From NCBI RefSeq assembly GCF_014639235.1, contig NZ_BMFU01000001.1:310001-374000 (forward strand): a stretch of 64,000 nt of DNA, in the 5' to 3' direction. Of the stretch, positions 35,503-43,680 are shown in pieces. The DNA comes from Paenibacillus silvae (GTDB lineage: Bacteria; Bacillota; Bacilli; Paenibacillales; Paenibacillaceae). The notes beneath the pieces were generated by a model, which was not told where the DNA came from, ran no database searches, and saw nothing but the letters and a program-made list of their open reading frames with translations. The translations under genes were made by a program, and so were the position numbers. Within the stretch, counting starts at the first letter, position 1. Every line of letters begins with the position of its first letter.

Positions 35503-36201
35503 CTACTTCGATGAGTTCCACGGGTCTTCGTCTTCTGTATGTCCAGCAAAATCCTGATCAGTAGATGACCCTTCGTCTTCTTCAAAATCAAATGCATTAT
35601 TCATATCAGGCTCTTGAGCATCTGGCTGCTGCATGTCCAGCTTGTTGAACAACAGCTGTGTTTCCTCCTCCAGATTTTCAGAGTCTTCAAACAGGCCCGG
35701 TTCTGGAAGATCTTTAATCGAGGCAAGTCCGAAATAATCCAGAAACGACTTCGTCGTACCATACAAAATCGGGCGTCCGATCGCTTCCGCTCTCCCCACT
35801 TCAACAATTAAATCCTTGTTCACCAAGGTATGAATGGCTCGTTCGGATTTTACACCACGAATCTCTTCAATCTCCACCCGCGTAATCGGCTGACGATAAG
35901 CAACAATGGCCAGTGTCTCCAGTGCCGCTTGGGACAAAGACGTACGTGCCGGAGAATACGCCAGCTTCTCGAAATAAGCGGCATGCTCAGGAAGTGTTCC
36001 CAGCTGCACAACTCCCGCAATCTTCAGAATCTGCACCCCGCGCCCCTGATTTGAAAACTCGCGGATCATCTCCTCAATCGCATCCGTAACGAGTTCCACG
36101 CGCTGATCAACAATCTCGGCAATTTGTTTGACACTCAGGCCCTCTTCTCCGGACAAAAACAGCAGGCCCTCAATAATCGACTTCAATTTCGGAAAATCCA
36201 T
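35503..36201 (-). CDS. scpB: Segregation and condensation protein B
   Basis: ScpB binds ScpA at the Smc head complex for chromosome condensation. The 232-residue protein has two winged-helix domains (LKSIIEGLLFLSGEEGLS; ETLAIVAYRQPITRVEIEEIRGV) and an acidic C-terminal tail. The ATG of MDFPKLK has GAGAGGGG upstream. It overlaps scpA by 32 bp. Confidence 0.96.
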   Translation of the reverse strand: MDFPKLKSIIEGLLFLSGEEGLSVKQIAEIVDQRVELVTDAIEEMIREFSNQGRGVQILKIAGVVQLGTLPEHAAYFEKLAYSPARTSLSQAALETLAIVAYRQPITRVEIEEIRGVKSERAIHTLVNKDLIVEVGRAEAIGRPILYGTTKSFLDYFGLASIKDLPEPGLFEDSENLEEETQLLFNKLDMQQPDAQEPDMNNAFDFEEDEGSSTDQDFAGHTEDEDPWNSSK

Positions 36202-36970
36202 GATTCGTTGCTTCCCCTCTCCACTCCATAACGATATCCTCAAACAATCGCTCCTGATAACACACAATCTGCTTCATCTTCATCAGCTCCAGCACTGCCA
36301 GAAACGTCACCACAATCTCATGCCGATAGATCTGGTCATCCATTAGCTTGGAAAATAACAGCCGCCCTCCAGGACCCACACGCTCCAAAGCACCAACAAC
36401 TTCTCTTATACGGTCCTTGACCGATATTTCATCCCGTTTGATCCGGGTGACCGTTGTACGCTTGTCAGCCTTGCGCAATGCCTTCTGGAACGCCGCGATG
36501 AGATCAGAAGTATGCAGACCCTGTACCGGGTTTGATTGCTCCTGTTCAGGCATGTAGGGCCGCAAATCCTCAGGTTCCTTGGAAAAAATAAGACTTCTCT
36601 CCCATTCCCGCTCATGGAGATGCCTTGCAATGCCTTTATATTTACGATATTCAATCAGCCGTGCAATCAACTCGGCACGTGGATCATAATCCTCATCTTC
36701 CATGTAATCATAATCCTCGAACTCCTCGATAACCGGCGGTTTAGGCAGTAAAAGCTTGCTCTTGATGGACAGCAGTGTAGCCGCCATCACCAGAAATTCA
36801 CTTGTAATATCCAGTTCCAGCTCCTGCATGGAGTGCAGATACGCCATGTATTGATCGGTAATATCGCTGATGGGAATATCCTGGATGTCGATCTCAGCCT
36901 TATCAATCAGATGAAGCAGCAGATCCAAAGGCCCTTCAAAAGTCTCCAGTTTATATGTAACTACCGTCAC
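36170..36970 (-). CDS. scpA: Segregation and condensation protein A
   Basis: ScpA is the kleisin subunit bridging Smc heads. The 266-residue protein contains FEGPLDLLLHLIDKAEIDIQDIPI near the N-terminus, an acidic middle (EEFEDYDYMEDEDYD) and a C-terminal winged helix (VTFLAVLELMKMKQI). The GTG start follows GGGAGG by nine bases; the longer frame crosses the rib operon terminator. Confidence 0.96.
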   Translation of the reverse strand: MTVVTYKLETFEGPLDLLLHLIDKAEIDIQDIPISDITDQYMAYLHSMQELELDITSEFLVMAATLLSIKSKLLLPKPPVIEEFEDYDYMEDEDYDPRAELIARLIEYRKYKGIARHLHEREWERSLIFSKEPEDLRPYMPEQEQSNPVQGLHTSDLIAAFQKALRKADKRTTVTRIKRDEISVKDRIREVVGALERVGPGGRLLFSKLMDDQIYRHEIVVTFLAVLELMKMKQIVCYQERLFEDIVMEWRGEATNHGFSEIEVDY

Positions 36971-36987
36971 TAGACGAATCCTCCCGC

Positions 36988-37057
36988 CAAAAAAATACAA
37001 AACCCTGCCAGCCGTTCGAAACCGATCTCCCGATTTCGTCTGCGCAAAGCAGGGCAC
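36988..37057 (-). terminator. Terminator of the riboflavin operon
   Basis: CCCTGC (minus) pairs with GCAGGG across about 40 nt, enclosing an inner near-palindrome CGAAATCGG/CGGTTTCG, and is followed by TTTTGTATTTTTTT. It is about 20 bp after the ribH stop. Confidence 0.7.
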
Positions 37058-37073
37058 TACTATTAAATAAGCA

Positions 37074-37541
37074 CTATTTTAGCTGTTTCGTCAAGTTCGC
37101 CATTTCAATTGCAGCTGTAGCTGCATCCCAGCCTTTGTTACCAGCCTTCGTTCCGGCACGTTCAATCGCCTGCTCAATGTTCTCTGTAGTAACCAATCCG
37201 AAGATGGTGGGCACGCCTGTTTTCAGGTTAATCGCCGCGACACCCTTGGCCATCTCGTTGCAGACATAATCATAATGCGTAGTGGAGCCGCGAATAACTG
37301 TTCCGAGTGTAATCACTGCGTCATACTTGCCACTTTCAGCCATTTTCTGGGCAATCAGCGGGATTTCAAAAGCCCCCGGTACCCAGGCTACATCCACTTC
37401 ATTATCCTGCACGCCATGGCGCTTGAACGCATCCAGTGCCCCGCTAAGCAGCTTGCTAGTAATGAATTCATTAAAACGTCCAACCACCACGCCATATTTT
37501 AAACCTTCCGATACTAAATGTCCTTCGAAATAATTAGGCAT
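37074..37541 (-). CDS. ribH: 6,7-dimethyl-8-ribityllumazine synthase
   Basis: RibH condenses the RibBA-derived butanone phosphate with the pyrimidine from RibD. The 155-residue protein has GRFNEFITSKLL, VPGAFEIPLIAQKM, VIRGSTTHYDYVCNE and the C-terminal NKGWDAATAAIEMANL. The ATG MPNYFEG was chosen with GGGAG about nine bases upstream. Last gene of the rib operon. Confidence 0.96.
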   Translation of the reverse strand: MPNYFEGHLVSEGLKYGVVVGRFNEFITSKLLSGALDAFKRHGVQDNEVDVAWVPGAFEIPLIAQKMAESGKYDAVITLGTVIRGSTTHYDYVCNEMAKGVAAINLKTGVPTIFGLVTTENIEQAIERAGTKAGNKGWDAATAAIEMANLTKQLK

Positions 37542-37606
37542 TCCATTCATCTCCCTGTCCATATATAAGTTGTATGTTTTACGGAAAACGTCCGTGTTCA
37601 CATGTA

Positions 37607-38848
37607 TTACTGTTCGTTTTGCTCGATATCATCGAACTTGAGCATATGCCCCAGCTTGGCTTGTTTCGTATGCAAATAAGCGGTATTGTCCTCATTCTCC
37701 TTCATCTGAATAGGCACACGCTCAACCACTTCGAGCCCGTAACCTTCCAGACCTTTGATCTTCCGCGGGTTATTCGTTAACAAACGAATCTGACGAACAC
37801 CAAGGTCCTTCAGAATCTGTGCACCGATACCATAATCACGCAGATCAGCGGCGAACCCGAGCTTCAGATTGGCATCCACCGTGTCGAGACCTTCCTCCTG
37901 CAGCTTGTATGCCTTCAGTTTGTTAATCAGACCGATGCCTCGGCCTTCCTGCCTCATGTAAAGCAGTACACCGTTGCCCTCTTCATGGATCTGTTTCAAC
38001 GCTGCATCAAATTGTGGACCGCAATCACAACGATGCGAGTGGAATACATCTCCAGTCAGACACTCCGAATGAACACGAACGAGCACAGGCTTGGAGCCGT
38101 CAATCTCGCCTTTGACCAACGCAACATGCTCTTTATTGTCCACAGCATTGGTGTATGCAACCGCCTGAAATTCCCCGAAATCCGTTGGCATGCGAACAGA
38201 AACCTCACGCTGTATAAGCTTTTCCTTCTCGTTCCTATACCGGATCATATCCTGAATGCTGATCAGCTTGAGATTATGCTTGCTTGCAATCTCCTGCAAA
38301 TCCGGCAATCTGGCCATGGTGCCATCTTCCTTGATCACTTCACAGATGACCCCGGCCGGGTAAGAGCCGCACATGATGGCGAGATCTACTGCTGCCTCCG
38401 TATGTCCGGCACGACGCAATACACCGCCGTCTTTGGCGATCAAAGGGAACATGTGACCCGGTTTACGAAAATCACTGCTTTTTGCATTCGGATCAATCAA
38501 GCCTTTAACGGTAATCGAACGCTCATGCGCCGAGATGCCTGTTGTTGTGTCTGTATGGTCCACCGAGACGGTAAAGGCTGTCCCGTGAAAATCGGTATTT
38601 TGCTGCACCATTGGCTTCAGATTAAGCTCGTCTGCACGCTGCTGTGTAATCGGTACACATACGAGCCCTCTGCCTTCAGTGATCATGAAATTGATAACCT
38701 CCGGGGTTGCTTTCTCCGCCAAGGCGATAAAGTCACCCTCATTTTCACGATCTTCATCATCAACCACAATAACCGGCTTGCCACGCATCAGATCATAAAT
38801 AGCTTCTTCAATTGAATCCAGAACAGATGGTTCGGAATGTTCTGACAT
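37607..38848 (-). CDS. ribBA: Bifunctional DHBP synthase / GTP cyclohydrolase II
   Basis: The 413-residue protein joins RibB (DDEDRENEGDF, GISAHERSITVKGL, RAGHTEAAVDLA; residues 1-205) and RibA (VRVHSECLTGDVFHSHRCDCG with its zinc cysteines, LRQEGRGIGLINKLKAY; residues 206-413). It supplies both precursors for riboflavin. GGAGGTGCATCG precedes the ATG. Confidence 0.97.
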   Translation of the reverse strand: MSEHSEPSVLDSIEEAIYDLMRGKPVIVVDDEDRENEGDFIALAEKATPEVINFMITEGRGLVCVPITQQRADELNLKPMVQQNTDFHGTAFTVSVDHTDTTTGISAHERSITVKGLIDPNAKSSDFRKPGHMFPLIAKDGGVLRRAGHTEAAVDLAIMCGSYPAGVICEVIKEDGTMARLPDLQEIASKHNLKLISIQDMIRYRNEKEKLIQREVSVRMPTDFGEFQAVAYTNAVDNKEHVALVKGEIDGSKPVLVRVHSECLTGDVFHSHRCDCGPQFDAALKQIHEEGNGVLLYMRQEGRGIGLINKLKAYKLQEEGLDTVDANLKLGFAADLRDYGIGAQILKDLGVRQIRLLTNNPRKIKGLEGYGLEVVERVPIQMKENEDNTAYLHTKQAKLGHMLKFDDIEQNEQ

Positions 38849-38912
38849 CGATGCACCTCCTGCTTCCAGTTTTATTTAATGCCTGATCATACGAGTCCTT
38901 GTTTAGCCTAGA

Positions 38913-39581
38913 TTATGCAAATCCGTGATTAGAGAGAAACTCCTCACTGATGCTGCGCGGCTTGCCAGCACTTGTCTCTGCATGACCTTTGCCATAGTGC
39001 AACAGATGATCTACATATTTCCCCAAAATATCACATTCAATGTTGACGGTATCTCCCGTCTTCTTCACATTCAGTACCGTTTCCCCGATCGTATGAGGAA
39101 TGATTGAAACGGTAAAGGAGCCTTGATTCGTTTGTACCACCGTCAGGCTTATACCATCTACAGTCACAGACCCTTTTGGGATCAGATACTTGAACAGGTC
39201 GCCGTCATCCGGCTTGATCTCAAACACAACTGCATTTTGATCGCGCGTGATATTGCCAATCACACCTGTCCCGTCCACATGACCTTGCACGATATGACCA
39301 CCAAAGCGCCCACCCGACAGCATGGCTCGCTCCAGATTCACCTTGCTGCCGGACTGAAGCTGACTGAGGTTGGTGTGACGATACGTTTCAGGCATAACAT
39401 CTGCCGTAAAGCCTCCGCTCTCCAGCGTTGTCGCAGTCAGACAAACTCCATTTACTGCTACGCTGTCGCCAATCTTCAGATCGTGCATAACGACAGACGC
39501 GCTGATGTTCAGAACAAGGGCTTCGCCTTTACGACCAATACGCCGAATTTGACCCACTTCTTCCACCAAACCCGTAAACAT
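38913..39581 (-). CDS. ribE: Riboflavin synthase alpha subunit
   Basis: The 222-residue protein starts MFTGLVEEVGQI and has the two internal lumazine-binding repeats (VNGVCLTATTLE; VDGISLTVVQTN), plus GHIVQGHVDGTG. It dismutates 6,7-dimethyl-8-ribityllumazine to riboflavin. GGGAGG precedes the ATG. Confidence 0.96.
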   Translation of the reverse strand: MFTGLVEEVGQIRRIGRKGEALVLNISASVVMHDLKIGDSVAVNGVCLTATTLESGGFTADVMPETYRHTNLSQLQSGSKVNLERAMLSGGRFGGHIVQGHVDGTGVIGNITRDQNAVVFEIKPDDGDLFKYLIPKGSVTVDGISLTVVQTNQGSFTVSIIPHTIGETVLNVKKTGDTVNIECDILGKYVDHLLHYGKGHAETSAGKPRSISEEFLSNHGFA

Positions 39582-39671
39582 GCTGCCGCCTCCCTATTTT
39601 TAAGCGATGTCCAAATGCCGTTTTATATGCTATAAGACCTCATTTCGTTCAGATGCGTTTTAACCACCCAG

Positions 39672-40775
39672 TTACTCCGGCCAGACCGGAATGCCGCCAA
39701 TGCTAATATTATCTCCAACCTGCTCAATTTCCAGCTGATGCAGTTGGATCGCCTGACTCATCCGCTCTACACCTTCAAAACGGAAGCTTCCAGGGGTATC
39801 ATACCCACCCACGATTTTCGGAGCAATAAACATCAGCAGTCGATCCACCAAACGTGCCTCCAGCATTGCACCATTTAACGTGCCGCCGCCTTCAAGCAGT
39901 ATTGAACCGATCTCGCGTTCTCCCAGCTTGCTCAGTCCATGCAGCAGATCGACACGAGGTCCAGGGCCACAGCGTATCACTTCAACCCCGTACGCCTCGA
40001 GGCGCTCTGCTGCCTCCTGGCTGGCCTCGTCAGTTGTAAGCACCCAGGTTGGTGCAAGCCCGTCCTTGACTATTTTAGAGCCTACAGGAAGTCGCAGCTT
40101 GGAATCCACCACGATTCTTACCGGACTGATGCCCTCTACCTGCAAACGCGTTGTCAGCTCTGGATTATCGGCAATGACCGTGTCTACTCCTACCATAATG
40201 CCCTGGTGACGGTGACGAAGCGCATGTACAATTTCACGTGCCGGCTCATTGGAAATCCATTTACTGTCTCCGCTGCGCGTTGCAATTTTCCCATCTAGCG
40301 TTGATGCTGTTTTCAGGGTAACAAAAGGCAAACCGGTCGTAATAAACTTGATAAACTTCTCATTCAAGCGTCTTCCGCGTTCGCGCAAAACACCCACTTC
40401 AACTTCGATGCCTTGTTGACGTAGCATACTGATGCCTGTACCGGATACCTGCGGATTCGGGTCTTCACAACAGACAACGACACGTTTGACCTTCTCATGA
40501 ATCAATCGTTCACTACAAGGCGGTGTTTTGCCATAATGGCTGCAAGGTTCGAGTGTTACATAAACCGTACTGCCCTCCGCATCACTTCCAGCCATATTCA
40601 GAGCATGCACTTCTGCATGGCCTGTTCCTCTCTTCAGATGGCTTCCCAGGCCAACAACCCGTCCATCCTTAACAACGACACATCCCACAACAGGATTAAT
40701 TCCAGTCTGCCCTTGTGCCCGTTCTGCCATATCCAGTGCTAACGCCATATAAAATTCATCATTGATCATTTCCAT
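39672..40775 (-). CDS. ribD: Riboflavin deaminase/reductase RibD
   Basis: The 367-residue bifunctional enzyme deaminates and reduces the GTP-derived pyrimidine. The N-terminal deaminase has GHAEVHALNMAG and PCSHYGKTPPCSE zinc motifs; the reductase domain (about residues 150-367) has MVGVDTVIADNPELTTR and LLEGGGTLNGAML. It is the first gene of ribD-E-BA-H and is controlled by the upstream FMN riboswitch. Confidence 0.97.
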   Translation of the reverse strand: MEMINDEFYMALALDMAERAQGQTGINPVVGCVVVKDGRVVGLGSHLKRGTGHAEVHALNMAGSDAEGSTVYVTLEPCSHYGKTPPCSERLIHEKVKRVVVCCEDPNPQVSGTGISMLRQQGIEVEVGVLRERGRRLNEKFIKFITTGLPFVTLKTASTLDGKIATRSGDSKWISNEPAREIVHALRHRHQGIMVGVDTVIADNPELTTRLQVEGISPVRIVVDSKLRLPVGSKIVKDGLAPTWVLTTDEASQEAAERLEAYGVEVIRCGPGPRVDLLHGLSKLGEREIGSILLEGGGTLNGAMLEARLVDRLLMFIAPKIVGGYDTPGSFRFEGVERMSQAIQLHQLEIEQVGDNISIGGIPVWPE

Positions 40776-40805
40776 ATCCGTTCACCCCACGGTTATAATC
40801 TTGAA

Positions 40806-40846
40806 CTAAAAAATCCCCGCCGAACAATCCGTTCGAGTGGGGATGA
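40806..40846 (-). terminator. Riboswitch-associated terminator before ribD
   Basis: ATCCCC..CGAAC pairs with GTTCG..GGGGAT on the minus strand, followed by TTTTTT. It lies about 30 bp before ribD and about 265 bp after the FMN aptamer, so it is the likely expression platform for transcription attenuation. Confidence 0.85.
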
Positions 40847-40915
40847 TGAGAGACTAATGTCATCTGCAAGAGTAAAAAGAATACACCATACCCGCACTTC
40901 ACCCAAAATCACATT

Positions 40916-41101
40916 TCAGGCAAGTGAAAACAAACACATACCCTGATAAATACAACATTCAGGTAAAGAGTTTCTTATAAAACGGTATGGCATACAGGAA
41001 GCTTCGCTCAAATACGAACCTTCCCTGCATAGCACCTGCGAGCTATCGCTTGCTGAACGGCTATGCAGCATTACTCCTGCGGAGTGCAGCCTGTCCGGCA
41101 T
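40916..41101 (-). CDS. Leader ORF inside the rib operon leader
   Basis: A 61-codon ORF (starts MPDRLHSAGVMLHS) begins just after the FMN aptamer. AAGGAG lies seven bases before the ATG and is itself the 3' strand of the aptamer P1 helix, so ligand binding would hide it. The peptide is Cys- and Ser-rich with no known domain. It may be a regulatory ORF or chance; see findings. Confidence 0.35.
   Translation of the reverse strand: MPDRLHSAGVMLHSRSASDSSQVLCREGSYLSEASCMPYRFIRNSLPECCIYQGMCLFSLA
41022..41070 (-). other. Stable hairpin in the rib leader
   Basis: A perfect 9-bp inverted repeat CTGCATAGC/GCTATGCAG encloses a second near-stem GCGAGC/GCTTGC. It lies between the FMN aptamer and the terminator. 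Function unknown; it could space or direct antiterminator folding. Confidence 0.6.
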
Positions 41102-41109
41102 GCACACTC

Positions 41110-41267
41110 TCCTTCTCCCATCCAGACTATACTGTCGGTTCTGGAATTACACCAGATCAGCCATCTGCCACAGGCAGACAGGTCACGGACTTGATTATGT
41201 TACAATGTAAACTCTGCTTCAACATAACCTCACCGCCGGTAGGGAATTTCACCCTGCCCTGAAGGAT
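41110..41267 (-). promoter_or_regulatory. FMN riboswitch (RFN element)
   Basis: On the minus strand the conserved blocks run in order: TCCTTCAGGGCAGGGTGAAA, TTCCCTACCGGCGGT, a variable arm, AGTCCGTGACC, then TTCCAGAACCGACAGTATAG and GGATGGGAGAAGGA. P1 pairs TCCTTC with GAAGGA. FMN binding should promote terminator formation and lower rib expression. Confidence 0.96.
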
Positions 41268-41277
41268 TCGCTTTCGT

Positions 41278-41308
41278 TATTAATTGGATGTTAGCACTTT
41301 AGTGTCAA
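41278..41308 (-). promoter_or_regulatory. Candidate promoter of the rib operon
   Basis: TTGACA on the minus strand (complement of 41303-41308) is followed 18-20 bp on by AT-rich ATTAATAA, a poor match to TATAAT. Its position immediately upstream of the RFN element supports the call. Confidence 0.5.
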
Positions 41309-41425
41309 AAAATCAATTTATTTTTGTTTCTTTTTGTCACATACTAACTTTTAATAAGCATTTATGTACTTAAATCCGCATCTTGCACGAGATACGGATC
41401 TTAATCCTAATGCTAAAAACAAGTT

Positions 41426-42763
41426 CTATAGATCAGGAAAACACCAGCTAGCCATGTGCCTTAACTCCTTTGCAGCATGGAAAGGGATCCTATTCGGTGC
41501 TGGCTGGTCAGCAGCAGGAGCTGGCATATCCCGGGCCACTCTTCTAACCCAGCTCGTAGAGTCCATACCGATAGCGGAACACTGCCAGCGTTCATCCGGC
41601 CTTGGACGAACAGTCAGAATAAGCTCTTCTTTTCCCGGCATATCTGGGAACACACCATCCAAATACTCGACTCTGGCACGTTTGTCCTTTACTTCATGGC
41701 AGTAAACGGTAACCCACGCACCACTAAGTACTTTCACAGCATATACATCTCCTGGCTGCACCTCGCCTGTGCCGGCATCCGGAGATTTTTTTGGTACCTT
41801 GGCCTTGGTACCGACACTTCGTCTGCTTTCAAATGCACCAATAACCGTCTCATTCGCTGGTGGATTCGGTTCAGGTCTGTGCTCAAGCGATACATCATTG
41901 CAATTAAATTCACTGAAAATCCGGGACAGATTCTGCTCATTAATCCCGAAAGATGAATCCCACCATGCGAGCGGAGCCTGAACCTCAACGCGGGTGTTCG
42001 GTCGCTTGTCACGTTCTGCATAAGAAGTGAACGCAGTCACCATGCCTGGCTGCTCTGGTGTGTCCAGAATGCCTGTTAGTGCCAGCGTCTCAAGCAGATC
42101 GCGGTACACATATATCTTTTTGGAAGGCAGCAGTTGTGCTTTTTTCATTGCATCCGCGGCCTTGCTGTAACGGGTCTTGGGAGGCAAATTGCGCAGTACA
42201 GTAAGGACTGCACGGAGCGTCCAGCGATCGTATTCAGTCGGAGCAGGAATCTCGGGTGAAGCAGCCATTTCTCTCATAGCCAGTGCATGTCCAAACATGT
42301 TTCCATCCAGAGGTGTGCCGCTTGTCATCCGCCAATACCACTGAAGTGATGTATCTACTCCGTCATTCACATCCAAACCACAGATCTGGCACTTATGACT
42401 GGAGGGATACGGCTTATATTCATGATTCGGTATGCTGGATGCGATCAGTTTACCTGTAAGAAGTGAACGCCAGATCATTGGCGCTGACCATAAAGAAGCC
42501 ACAAAAGCCCGAGAAGCATCCTGAACTGTCCAACGCTCAGCCAATGTTCTCAGCTCTTGGATCGTATCCTCGTGCTGCGGTCTTACAAAGCGATTAGGTT
42601 CATGTCCTGCAGCCTCTAAAGCCTGTAATTGCTCCATCGTTACATCCTCAGGCACAGTCTGTCTTGAAGCGCGCAGCTCCTCGTCCCAAGTGGTACTCTT
42701 GCTATAAATATGCTGAAGTAATTTAAGCTGCTGTACAATATTTATACTCAAAGTCAACAACAT
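41426..42763 (-). CDS. Hypothetical protein, orphan
   Basis: A 445-residue soluble protein that I do not recognise. Visible features are a single Cys pair CQICG near residue 124 (half of a zinc finger), a Trp-rich central part, and a C-terminal segment (about 325-400) with beta-rich character (GDVYAVKVLSGAWVTVYCHEV). No signal peptide or membrane helix is seen. The ATG abuts AAAGG, so a TTG two codons later is an equally good start. It sits between ppiB and the rib operon with no operon partner. Confidence 0.7.
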   Translation of the reverse strand: MLLTLSINIVQQLKLLQHIYSKSTTWDEELRASRQTVPEDVTMEQLQALEAAGHEPNRFVRPQHEDTIQELRTLAERWTVQDASRAFVASLWSAPMIWRSLLTGKLIASSIPNHEYKPYPSSHKCQICGLDVNDGVDTSLQWYWRMTSGTPLDGNMFGHALAMREMAASPEIPAPTEYDRWTLRAVLTVLRNLPPKTRYSKAADAMKKAQLLPSKKIYVYRDLLETLALTGILDTPEQPGMVTAFTSYAERDKRPNTRVEVQAPLAWWDSSFGINEQNLSRIFSEFNCNDVSLEHRPEPNPPANETVIGAFESRRSVGTKAKVPKKSPDAGTGEVQPGDVYAVKVLSGAWVTVYCHEVKDKRARVEYLDGVFPDMPGKEELILTVRPRPDERWQCSAIGMDSTSWVRRVARDMPAPAADQPAPNRIPFHAAKELRHMASWCFPDL

Positions 42764-42959
42764 CCTTTCACGGTAAGGTGTTACATATGTAGTTCATTCA
42801 TGGCGATATATCCCCATGTCATAATAACTCCATTGTGAGCGGAGAATCACTAATGTCATGTCTTCAACTTAGAGTAACTCAGGTTTTATCGACTCACCAG
42901 TTCCTTTAAGCTTATTTTTGACAAGATTACACCAAGTCTTCTACCAAAAATCCAATAAA

Positions 42960-43006
42960 TGCACAAAGCCCCTGGTACTTCTGTAACAGAAGAGTTCAGG
43001 GGCTCA
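42960..43006 (-). terminator. Terminator of ppiB
   Basis: A stem AGCCCCTG/CAGGGGCT with an inner helix CTTCTG/CAGAAG, followed by TTTGTGC on the minus strand. Confidence 0.7.
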
Positions 43007-43036
43007 ATAGTTATAGTTGTTATGCAGCAGGTTGAA

Positions 43037-43468
43037 TTAAACTTCTACAACCTCAACTGTTTCCATTTTGTCACGGCCTTCGAATGCATCTACAAACTCC
43101 ATACCTTTCGTTACTTTACCAAAAACAGTATGTTGTCCATCCAGATGCGGCTGTGGCTGGTAGCAGATGTAGAACTGGCTTCCACCAGTGTTGCGGCCAG
43201 CGTGTGCCATTGCAAGAGTTCCACGCTCGTGTTTGTTCGGGTTGATCTCGCAGTTAATTGTGTAACCAGGGCCACCAGTACCCGTACCGCTAGGGCATCC
43301 GCCTTGAGCTACAAAGCCCGGAATAACGCGGTGGAATACAAGACCGTTATAAAAGCCGGAGTTTGCCAGCTTTTCGAAGTTTGCTACAGTGTTCGGAGCT
43401 TCCTGATCGAACAGGTCAATCAAAACTTCTCCGCCGTTTGCCAATTTAATTTTTGCTTGTTTCGCCAT
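43037..43468 (-). CDS. ppiB: Peptidyl-prolyl cis-trans isomerase (cyclophilin)
   Basis: The 143-residue cyclophilin has FHRVIPGFVAQGG, GPGYTINCEI, MAHAGRNTGGSQFYI and the Trp-less DGQHTVFGKV motifs. It is cytoplasmic, as no signal peptide is present. AAAGGAG precedes the ATG MAKQAK. It follows lysA, as in B. subtilis. Confidence 0.95.
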   Translation of the reverse strand: MAKQAKIKLANGGEVLIDLFDQEAPNTVANFEKLANSGFYNGLVFHRVIPGFVAQGGCPSGTGTGGPGYTINCEINPNKHERGTLAMAHAGRNTGGSQFYICYQPQPHLDGQHTVFGKVTKGMEFVDAFEGRDKMETVEVVEV

Positions 43469-43618
43469 ATGTAAATGACTCCTTTCAATTTTAAGCATAG
43501 TGAATTGTGACGCAATACCCACCTTGAGGTCAAGCACTACAGCACTTTTATTAGTGTACACCGAAAAGAGATGAATCGCAAAACAAACAGCATTTTTTTT
43601 CGATTTATCCTATTAAGC

Positions 43619-43655
43619 TAAAAAGCGGAAAAGGGATCACCTCCCTCTTCCGCCT
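43619..43655 (-). terminator. Terminator of lysA
   Basis: An 11-bp stem GCGGAAGAGGG/CCCTTTTCCGC with one mismatch is followed by TTTTT on the minus strand, 25 bp after the stop. Confidence 0.85.
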
Positions 43656-43680
43656 CTTATTTTTTCATGAATCCAATGAA

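Noticed and set aside
37985..38815. A 276-codon plus-strand frame opposite ribBA
   Set aside because: Antisense to ribBA; composition typical of a shadow frame.
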